From positions 3,801 through 15,632 of the forward strand of contig PMAM01000304.1 in NCBI GenBank assembly GCA_003152595.1: a stretch of 11,832 bases of DNA, given 5' to 3'. The notes beneath the pieces were generated by a model. The model searched no databases and was not told where the DNA came from. It worked only from the letters and a program-made list of their open reading frames with translations. A program made the position numbers and the translations under genes. Origin of the DNA: Acidobacterium sp. (GTDB lineage Bacteria; Acidobacteriota; Terriglobia; Terriglobales; Acidobacteriaceae). Each line of letters begins with the position of its first letter. The first letter of the stretch is position 1. This document shows, in pieces, positions 6,021 to 11,832 of the stretch.

Positions 6021-9000
6021 TCAGAACTCGAAGCGAAGGGCCATCTGGATCACGCGCGGATCCCCGGAGCCAGTGATCTGTCCAAATGTGCCGCTGTTGT
6101 AGTTCGAGTTGGGGTTGTCGAGATTGGGGTGGTTGAAGAGGTTGAAGAAGTTGGCCTCGTATTTGAACAGAGAACTCTCGGTGACGCGGAAGGACTTGAT
6201 GACGCCGAGGTCGGTATCGATGGAGGCAGGGCCGAAGAACTGATTGCGCTTCATGGGGCTGTCGCACCAGAGCGCAGCGCCGCAGTTGGTGTGGGTAAAC
6301 GCGGCGGGGTTGAGGAAGGTGATGGTCTCGGTTCCGCCGCTCGCAGTCTTGTTCACGCCGGGCGCGGCCTTGCTGTAGGTGTAGCCGCCGGCGAGGACGG
6401 GACGGTCGACAAAGCGGCCATCCTTGTTGGGGTCGTTTTTGGACGACGTGTCGATGAGGCCGATGGGTTTGCCGGTATAGCGGCTAAGGATCCCGGAGAG
6501 GGACCAGCCGCCGAGGATGAGGTTGTTCTTCTTCCAGGGCGATTCCCACACACCGTTCGCGACCAGGGCGTTGCGGTGATCGAAGTCCGCCGGACCGTAA
6601 TCGTAGCGAGGATTCTCGGGATCGTTGATGCCGGTCTGACCGTTGCCGGTGGTGAAGACGTCGCTTATCTCGTCCATGGCTTTGGACCAGGTGTAGTTGG
6701 CGGTGAACTGCAGGCCGTTGCTGTACTGCTTTTTGAGGCTGGCCTGGAGGCCGTTGTAGTTGGAGAGGAAGCTGTTGCTGCGGAAGTTGTCGGAGTTAAA
6801 GATGGCGTTAGGCCGGGCGCTGGAGAAGCCGTTTGGATAGCCGGCGGCGGCGCACACAGCGGGCGTGCTGGTGGTGGGGCAAGCGGTGCGGCCATCGTAG
6901 TTGTTGACGTCGCGCAGGCCGATGAGCTTGCGGCCGCGGGTTCCGATGTAGTTGGTTTCGAGCACATAGCCGTGACCGAGGGAGGCCTCGATGCCGAGGT
7001 GAGCGCCTTCATAGTAGGGGGTGACCAGATCCTGGTCCATGTGACGCGGGACGGGTTTACCACCATAGGCGGCGTACTGCGAGTTGCCGTTGAAATTGGC
7101 TGAATAGATGTCGGGCTGCTCCATAGGGCCGGCAACGACGCCATTGGACTCGGCGCCAAAGGTGTTGTCGGAGTAGTGCGGCGGATTGAAGCGGATGTTT
7201 TCGAAGACGTTGTTGTAGATGCGGTCGTAGCCGATGCTGGCGCCGCCCCGCACAACGTATTTGCCGGTGCCGGTCAGATCGTAGGCGAGGCCGGCGCGAG
7301 GCCCGAAGTTGTTCAGGTCCTTGTTCCAGATGTCATGGTTCTTGATCTGGAAGGTGGCGCTGGAAATATCGGCCATGATCTGAAGGGTGGTGGGGAAGAG
7401 CGGGTTGGCATTGGCGGGGGAGCCGGTCACGGGAGTGACGCTGGCGCCCCAGAAGACGTTGGAGTCGATGTTGGGCAGGACGTTGTGTGGCGGGCCGAAA
7501 TATTCCCAGCGCAGGCCGGCGTTGAGGGTGAGGCGCTTGTTGACGCGCCAGTCGTCCTGGATGTACATGCCGACTTCGTTGGCGCGGTAGCCGCGGTAAG
7601 GATCGGGAGCGCCGTTGGTGGTGGAGTCGATGGCGGCCGATGTTTGCCCGAACCCGCCGTAGGTGGGCGCACCGAAGACAGCGCGGTCGGCTTCGTCGCC
7701 GAAGTAGCCGTCGGTGAGGAGGTTCTCGATGTCGTAGGGCTCAAAGGTGCCGTAGACGTCGTTATAGAACTTGGAGCCGTTGCGGGTGCGGCGAAACTCA
7801 GCACCGACCGACAGAGTGTGATCGGCGATCACTTTGGTGAGGTGGTCCTGGTACTGGAACTGATTTTCGGTAAAGGGCTGAGGGAATCCGGAATAGGCGC
7901 CGAAGCCTTCGCCGAGGGGATCGGAGTAGGTGACGATCTCCGGCACGCCGGCGGTGTTGGGAGCGGTGAAGTTGTCGGTATGACGGAGGTAGCTTGCACG
8001 CGCCTGATTGGTGGTGGTGGTGTTGAAGACGTGGGTCCAGGTCATGCCGAAGAGCTGGCCGTCGGAAGGCGTGAGGTAATCGGGACCGATGACGGTTCCG
8101 CCGCCACCGTACTGCTGCACGGTATCCTGCCGGTCGATGAGGTAGGTCGCGGCGAAGGAGTCCTTATCGGTGAAGCGATGATCCAGGCGCATGCTGGCGC
8201 GCTCCTGGTTGGTGGAGGTGCCCTGGGAGAGGTTCACAGTGCCGTAGACATTGACGGGGTAATCGATGGCGCCGCCGGTGAGCCAGCCCTGTGCGGCGCT
8301 GCTGAAGTTGCTGGTGGCGAAGGGGAAGTTGTGTTTCTCAGCGGCATAGAGCTTCTGGTAGACGGCTCCGAGGTGGCCGGATTGAGGGAGAGCGCCGGGG
8401 CAGGTGGCAGGGTTTTTGGGGTCAGATAACGCCCAGCAGATACCACCGGTAGGCGTGCCACCGTCGGCAGGCTGGGCCTGGCCGGAGTCGGTTTCGTTGA
8501 ATTTCTCAAAGGCGCCGGTACTGACGAAGTTGACGAAGTCCTGGGTCACGACGGTGGTGCTGAGGGGGCTGCCGGTGCGGAGGCGGTGGAGTTCGAGGGT
8601 GGCGTAGAAGAAGGTCTTGTCTCTCCAGATGGGGCCGCCGACGGAGCCGCCGAACTGGTTGCGGACCAGGGAGTCTTTGAGCGCGGTGCCGCCGTTGAAG
8701 GCAGCGCCGTTGAAGAAGTGCTCGGCAGCGAGGGCCTGGACGCGGTTGTACTCAAAGAGAGAGCCATGGAATTTGTTGGAGCCGCTTCTGAGGACGGTGT
8801 CGGTGGCGAAGCCGGCGGACTTGCCGTACTCGGCGGAGTTGTCGTGGGAGAGGACGCGATACTCCTGGAGAGCATCGGGAGAGATGGTGACGAGGGCGCC
8901 GCCGCCGCCGAAGGCATTGGCTCCACCCATGCCCTGGTCGTTGTTGTCGTAGCCGTCGGCGATGAAGTTGCCGGTTCCGGTGCGGGCGCCATCGACCGCA

Positions 9001-9524
9001 GCGCCGCGGCCGGTGCCGTTATCGGGCATGGCGCCTGCAGTGAGGGTCACAAAAGCGTTCTGGGTGCGGAACTCGAGAGGGGCGCTCTTCCACGTGTTCT
9101 CGTCAATGAGCTGGGAGACAGCGGAGGTGGTGAGCTGGATATCGGGCTCGGTGCTGCCGTTGACCAGGACGGTGGCCTGGTTGGCACCGACTTTGAGGCT
9201 GATGTCCTGGGTGAGGACGTCGCCGACGCTGACGTTGAGGTTCGAGACCTGGTATCTCGCGAAACCCTGAGCGGTGACGGTCATGGAGAACTGACCACCG
9301 ACGGCAACCGCGGTGAAGCGGTAGGATCCGGCCGTGTTGGTGATCATGGTTCGATTCTCACCGGTTGAATCATTGGCGAGAATCACAGTTGCTCCCGGGA
9401 GCAGAGCGCCGGACGGGTCGGTGACGATGCCCGTAATCACGCCGTAGCCACTTTGCGCGGGAGCCGGCGTGGCCCATACACCTGTCAACGACACCACCAG
9501 TACTACGAGCAGCAGCTTTTTCAT
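6021..9524 (-). CDS. Oar-like TonB-dependent outer-membrane receptor with carboxypeptidase-regulatory-like domain (receptor B)
   Basis: Second large outer-membrane receptor, 1167 residues, same domain order as receptor A but clearly divergent in sequence. The signal peptide MKKLLLVVLVVSLTG is likely cleaved after ATPAPA (about residue 23). A carboxypeptidase-regulatory-like domain (GVITGIVTDPSGALLPGATV) spans about 28-112. The plug has FIADGYDNN near 187-194, DALQEYRV, and VLRSGSNKFHGSLFEYN near 244-260. Barrel hallmarks are DDWRVNKRLTLNAGLRWEY, NFGPRAGLAYD, DFDHRNALVANGVWESP, and a C-terminal NFFNLFNHPN block ending in ALRFEF with terminal Phe. AAAGG 5 nt before the ATG at 9524 is a reasonable ribosome binding site. 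Six cysteines form three close pairs. It has its own promoter candidate and terminator stems, so it is probably transcribed alone. Ligand unknown. Confidence 0.95.
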   Translation of the reverse strand: MKKLLLVVLVVSLTGVWATPAPAQSGYGVITGIVTDPSGALLPGATVILANDSTGENRTMITNTAGSYRFTAVAVGGQFSMTVTAQGFARYQVSNLNVSVGDVLTQDISLKVGANQATVLVNGSTEPDIQLTTSAVSQLIDENTWKSAPLEFRTQNAFVTLTAGAMPDNGTGRGAAVDGARTGTGNFIADGYDNNDQGMGGANAFGGGGALVTISPDALQEYRVLSHDNSAEYGKSAGFATDTVLRSGSNKFHGSLFEYNRVQALAAEHFFNGAAFNGGTALKDSLVRNQFGGSVGGPIWRDKTFFYATLELHRLRTGSPLSTTVVTQDFVNFVSTGAFEKFNETDSGQAQPADGGTPTGGICWALSDPKNPATCPGALPQSGHLGAVYQKLYAAEKHNFPFATSNFSSAAQGWLTGGAIDYPVNVYGTVNLSQGTSTNQERASMRLDHRFTDKDSFAATYLIDRQDTVQQYGGGGTVIGPDYLTPSDGQLFGMTWTHVFNTTTTNQARASYLRHTDNFTAPNTAGVPEIVTYSDPLGEGFGAYSGFPQPFTENQFQYQDHLTKVIADHTLSVGAEFRRTRNGSKFYNDVYGTFEPYDIENLLTDGYFGDEADRAVFGAPTYGGFGQTSAAIDSTTNGAPDPYRGYRANEVGMYIQDDWRVNKRLTLNAGLRWEYFGPPHNVLPNIDSNVFWGASVTPVTGSPANANPLFPTTLQIMADISSATFQIKNHDIWNKDLNNFGPRAGLAYDLTGTGKYVVRGGASIGYDRIYNNVFENIRFNPPHYSDNTFGAESNGVVAGPMEQPDIYSANFNGNSQYAAYGGKPVPRHMDQDLVTPYYEGAHLGIEASLGHGYVLETNYIGTRGRKLIGLRDVNNYDGRTACPTTSTPAVCAAAGYPNGFSSARPNAIFNSDNFRSNSFLSNYNGLQASLKKQYSNGLQFTANYTWSKAMDEISDVFTTGNGQTGINDPENPRYDYGPADFDHRNALVANGVWESPWKKNNLILGGWSLSGILSRYTGKPIGLIDTSSKNDPNKDGRFVDRPVLAGGYTYSKAAPGVNKTASGGTETITFLNPAAFTHTNCGAALWCDSPMKRNQFFGPASIDTDLGVIKSFRVTESSLFKYEANFFNLFNHPNLDNPNSNYNSGTFGQITGSGDPRVIQMALRFEF

Positions 9525-9564
9525 ACAAGCCTTTCCCTACAAGCCTGGCGCGGAGGGAGCAAAT

Positions 9565-9582
9565 GACATCCGCCCAGATGTC
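9565..9582. promoter_or_regulatory. Inverted repeat in receptor B leader (candidate operator or RNA stem)
   Basis: GACATC and GATGTC are separated by CGCCCA, giving a perfect 6-bp inverted repeat. It lies 5 bp downstream of the candidate -10 and about 40 bp upstream of the ATG. It therefore covers the expected transcription start. Either a repressor operator or a 5' leader hairpin is plausible. Confidence 0.35.
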
Positions 9583-9587
9583 TTTTG

Positions 9588-9616
9588 TTTATTTGAACTT
9601 GCAGAGAGTGTGGCAA
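9588..9616 (-). promoter_or_regulatory. Candidate sigma-70-like promoter of receptor B
   Basis: Read on the minus strand, TTGCCA (9616-9611, 5 of 6) and AATAAA (9593-9588, 4 of 6) are separated by exactly 17 bp. The surroundings are AT-rich. It lies 64 bp upstream of the receptor B ATG. This is the best promoter match I see in the window. Confidence 0.45.
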
Positions 9617-10023
9617 TCGATCAACCGTTTTAGGAAAAGCGGGCTCCCCAGGGCGATTAAACGGCACATCTCCAGGGTGGCATGGGAGGCCGACAGGACT
9701 ATTCGCATAGTTCTTTGTTGGAGTTGAAGTCCACGGTACTTTGGTTATGAAGAACTTGAAGTTAGGGCCGCATTTCAGCGTGCGGTGATCGCATATTTGC
9801 CAGAAGCCCTCCAAAATTTAATAGTTTTGAAGGCGTATATCCAGATTTTGGGGACCTTGGGGTTGGCGCGCCAGGAGACATTCTGGCCTAAGTCGAAAGG
9901 GAAATGCGGGGCCGCCCCCTGTACCGTTGGTGGGCGATGCCCCGAAATGCCTGCGAATGCCAACGGAAGGCGCGCGATTCGCGGACCGCGCCGGTTGTGA
10001 AAAAATGGGTCAGAGGCCTCTGC
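9617..10023. other. Divergent intergenic region between receptor B and htpX
   Basis: About 400 bp without a supported gene; the short frames here have no signature or ribosome binding site. Around 9790-9845 an AT-rich patch (TTTAAT, TATATC) could hold the htpX promoter, but no pair of boxes has good spacing. The last 100 bp become GC-rich and contain two inverted repeats annotated separately. Confidence 0.5.
9924..9992 (+). other. Two inverted repeats upstream of htpX
   Basis: CCGTTGG (9924-9930) has an exact complement CCAACGG at 9960-9966. Immediately after it, GGCGCG (9969-9974) pairs with CGCGCC (9987-9992). If the htpX transcript starts upstream, its leader would fold into two consecutive stems ending about 30 bp before the ribosome binding site. 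Whether they are transcribed is unknown. Confidence 0.4.
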
Positions 10024-10028
10024 GAGGG
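10024..10028 (+). promoter_or_regulatory. Ribosome binding site of htpX
   Basis: GAGGG lies 7 nt upstream of the ATG at 10036. It decides the start: an in-frame ATG at 9904 would add 44 Arg/Cys-rich residues that do not resemble the family and lack such a site. Confidence 0.7.
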
Positions 10029-10035
10029 CCCCGCA

Positions 10036-10899
10036 ATGAATACTCTTAAGACCGCATTTTTACTGACTCTGCTCACTCTGCTGCTGGTTCTGATCGGCAG
10101 CCACTGGGGCGAAAACGGCGCGATCTTCGCGTTTGCGATCGCCGCCGCCATGAACTTCTTCAGCTACTTCTATTCCGACAAACTGGCGCTGGCGATGTAT
10201 CGGGCGCAGCCGGTGACCCGAGAGCAGTTGCCGCGAGCGTACGAAGTGGTGGAGCGGATGACCGGGCGGCTGGGGCTGCCGATGCCGAAGATGTATGTGA
10301 TCCCGACCGAAGCGCCGAACGCGTTTGCGACGGGCCGCAATCCGCAGCATGCCTCGGTTGCAGTGACGCACGGGATCCTGCAGCTGCTGAACGACGATGA
10401 GCTGGAGGGGGTGCTGGCGCATGAGCTGGGCCATGTGCGGAACCGTGACATTCTGACCAGCTCGATCGCGGCGACGCTGGCTGGGGCGATTACGCTGCTG
10501 GCGCGCATGGGCTGGTGGGCGGAGATGTTCGGCGGCGTCGGCGGAGGCGGCGGGGATCGGCGGCGGGGTGGCGGGATCAGCGCGCTGTTCATGCTGATTC
10601 TGGCGCCGATTGCGGCGATGATGATCCAGCTGTGGGTTTCGCGCACGCGCGAGTATGAGGCGGATGCGACGGGGGCGCACATCACGGGGAATCCGTATGC
10701 GCTGGCCAGCGCGCTGGAGAAGCTGGATGCGTATTCAAAGCGCGTGCCGATGCCAGGGACCGCGTCGACGGCGCACATGTTCATCGTGCAGCCGCTGCTG
10801 GCGCGGGAGGACTTCGCGGGGCTGTTCTCGACGCATCCGCCGATCCGGAAACGGATTGAGCGGCTGATCGGGCGGCCGAGTGTGTATGGGCCGCAGTAA
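10036..10899 (+). CDS. htpX: HtpX-type M48 zinc metalloprotease, inner-membrane quality control
   Basis: HtpX is a membrane-embedded zinc endopeptidase that degrades misfolded or damaged membrane proteins, working alongside FtsH in well-studied bacteria. The 287-residue length is typical. Two N-terminal helices (about 4-21 and 27-46) precede the catalytic domain. The zinc site is H129-E-L-G-H133 (HEXXH) with the third ligand E206 in TREYEAD. Hydrophobic segments at about 142-158 and 181-200 flank a Gly/Arg-rich loop (165-180), as is common in the family. The C-terminal STHPPIRKRIERL motif is also characteristic. All key residues are intact. It is divergent from receptor B and convergent with the beta-propeller gene, so it stands alone. 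Family orthologues are often envelope- or heat-stress induced, but no such promoter motif is seen here. Confidence 0.96.
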   Translation: MNTLKTAFLLTLLTLLLVLIGSHWGENGAIFAFAIAAAMNFFSYFYSDKLALAMYRAQPVTREQLPRAYEVVERMTGRLGLPMPKMYVIPTEAPNAFATGRNPQHASVAVTHGILQLLNDDELEGVLAHELGHVRNRDILTSSIAATLAGAITLLARMGWWAEMFGGVGGGGGDRRRGGGISALFMLILAPIAAMMIQLWVSRTREYEADATGAHITGNPYALASALEKLDAYSKRVPMPGTASTAHMFIVQPLLAREDFAGLFSTHPPIRKRIERLIGRPSVYGPQ

Positions 10900-10909
10900 A
10901 GCGCAGGCT

Positions 10910-10927
10910 CCGGGCTTCGGTGCCCGG
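10910..10927. terminator. Stem-loop between convergent htpX and beta-propeller gene
   Basis: CCGGGC (10910-10915) and GCCCGG (10922-10927) form a 6-bp GC stem with a 6-nt loop, in the 38-bp gap between the two stop codons. It could end both transcripts, but neither strand has a strong U-tract, so it may only partly terminate. Confidence 0.5.
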
Positions 10928-10937
10928 TGCTCTGCTT

Positions 10938-11832
10938 CTATTGCGCCCAGGCAAGGCCGTCGTCACCTTTGCCGGCGTCGATGAGTTTGGCGACCTTCCA
11001 CTGGGTGAGATCGATGGCGGCGACCTGGCCGGCGCCCATGCAGGAGACCCAGGCGATTCTTCCGTCGGGCTGGATGAGGACCTCCTGGGGCGAGGCGGCG
11101 ACGGGGACTTCGCGGACTACTTTCATGGACTGCAGATCGACGACGGCGACTTCGTTGGCTATGGGAATGGCGACAAGGAGCCAGCGGCCGTCGCGCGTGG
11201 CAGCGGCGCCGTAGCCGTTGGCGGGCAGCGGTACCCAGGTTTTGAGCTTGTTGGTGGCAGTCTCGATCACGGCCAGCCGAGGCTCGACGACGTCGGAGGT
11301 GAAGACCCACTTGTCGTCGCGCGAGATGGCGATGCGCTGCACTTTTCGTGCGACGGGAATGACGGCGACGGTTTTGCGGCCGGTGAGGTCGAGCACGGAG
11401 ACGGTGCCGGGACCGACGTTGGCCGTGTAGCCGAGGCGGCCGTCGTGGGAGATCGCGAGCATGTGCGATTCTTTTTGGCCGGTGGGAACCTTGCCGACGA
11501 TCTTCAGGGTGTGCGGATCGATGACGGTGATGGCCTGGTCGAGCTCGGTAGTGACGTAGAGAAGGTTGTGCGCCGGATCGAGGACGGGCAGATGGGGGCG
11601 CACGGAGTGGCCGAAGTTGACGGCGCCGGTGATTTTGCGCGAAGCCAGGTCGATGACGAGCATCTTGTCGCCGTCGATGCCGGGTTTGCCGACGCCGGAG
11701 TTGCCATAGATGGGCAGGAAGGCGGTGCGTCCGTCGGTGGTTGCGGCGATCTCGTGGCCCCACTGGCCAGGGACGTGCTCGGCGATGGCGGCGACTTCCC
11801 TGCCCTGAGCGGGATCGATGAGGCTGACGGTG
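10938..11832 (-). CDS. YVTN/YncE-like beta-propeller repeat protein, C-terminal part
   Basis: The frame is open to the right edge of the window, so the N-terminus (and any signal peptide) is missing; 297 residues are visible. At least six blade-like repeats of about 40 residues follow the pattern x-AIS-DGR-hydrophobic-VxD-x(6)-xVxV. Examples are LAISHDGRLGYTAN...VSVLDLTGRK and AATRDGRWLLVAI...VAVVDLQSMK. This is the YVTN/cytochrome D1-type seven-bladed propeller family, typically secreted or periplasmic, used for binding or as a scaffold. No catalytic motif is seen and only one cysteine is present. The internal ATG at 11663 is not the start, because blade-like sequence (VSLIDPAQGREV, GHEIAATTDGRTAFLP) continues upstream. 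The gene converges on htpX. Family confident; function unknown. Confidence 0.88.
   Translation of the reverse strand, partial: TVSLIDPAQGREVAAIAEHVPGQWGHEIAATTDGRTAFLPIYGNSGVGKPGIDGDKMLVIDLASRKITGAVNFGHSVRPHLPVLDPAHNLLYVTTELDQAITVIDPHTLKIVGKVPTGQKESHMLAISHDGRLGYTANVGPGTVSVLDLTGRKTVAVIPVARKVQRIAISRDDKWVFTSDVVEPRLAVIETATNKLKTWVPLPANGYGAAATRDGRWLLVAIPIANEVAVVDLQSMKVVREVPVAASPQEVLIQPDGRIAWVSCMGAGQVAAIDLTQWKVAKLIDAGKGDDGLAWAQ

Noticed and set aside
5808..7103. Plus-strand open frame (431 codons) across the intergenic region and the receptor B 3' end
   Set aside because: Most of it is antisense to conserved barrel sequence ending in the C-terminal Phe motif, and it runs through termination stems. 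Low-complexity composition.
7176..8429. Plus-strand open frame (417 codons) opposite receptor B
   Set aside because: Antisense shadow with Val/Gly/Ala/Glu-rich low-complexity translation and no domain.
9521..9814. Small minus-strand gene upstream of receptor B (97 codons)
   Set aside because: No family resemblance or ribosome binding site, and it overlaps the best promoter candidate for receptor B.
9904..10035. 44-residue N-terminal extension of htpX from an ATG at 9904
   Set aside because: The Arg/Cys-rich extension is foreign to the family, covers inverted repeats, and the ATG at 10036 has a good ribosome binding site and gives the usual 287-residue length.
10938..11663. Beta-propeller gene as a complete 241-residue gene starting at 11663
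   Set aside because: The frame stays open to the right edge and encodes more blade-like sequence, so the ATG at 11663 is internal.

Overview
The window looks like a chromosomal segment of an Acidobacteriota member (an inference). It is GC-rich. Its centre is two very large, Oar-like TonB-dependent outer-membrane receptors, each with an N-terminal carboxypeptidase-regulatory-like domain, an expansion characteristic of that phylum. It contains five complete or partial genes on the minus strand and one (htpX) on the plus strand. I see no tRNA, rRNA, CRISPR array, transposase or phage gene.

Layout. 1-542 (minus): N-terminal 180 residues of a CcmF-type cytochrome c haem-lyase subunit, running off the left edge. 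543-822: a 280-bp spacer with a perfect CRP-type palindrome and two different heptanucleotide tandem arrays. 823-1206 (minus): a stand-alone response-regulator receiver domain. 1207-1468: its upstream region, plus two stem-loops that follow the next gene. 1469-5449 (minus): receptor A, 1326 aa from the preferred start. 5450-6020: the region upstream of receptor A, with weak promoter/operator candidates, and the stem-loops that end receptor B. 6021-9524 (minus): receptor B, 1167 aa. 9525-10035: divergent intergenic region between receptor B and htpX. 10036-10899 (plus): HtpX-type M48 membrane metalloprotease, 287 aa. 10938-11832 (minus): C-terminal 297 residues of a YVTN/YncE-like beta-propeller protein, running off the right edge and convergent with htpX.

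How the genes work together. Receptors A and B point the same way, but 571 bp with terminator-like stems separates them, so they are probably two transcription units, not an operon. No SusD-like partner, sigma/anti-sigma pair, TonB/ExbBD gene or degradative enzyme lies beside them, so their substrate cannot be read from context. CcmF, the receptors and HtpX are all envelope-related (cytochrome c maturation, outer-membrane uptake, inner-membrane quality control), but nothing shows co-regulation. The most unusual sequence is in the REC-ccmF spacer, and all cysteines of both mature receptors fall into closely spaced pairs. I found no clear evidence of a new multi-gene system.
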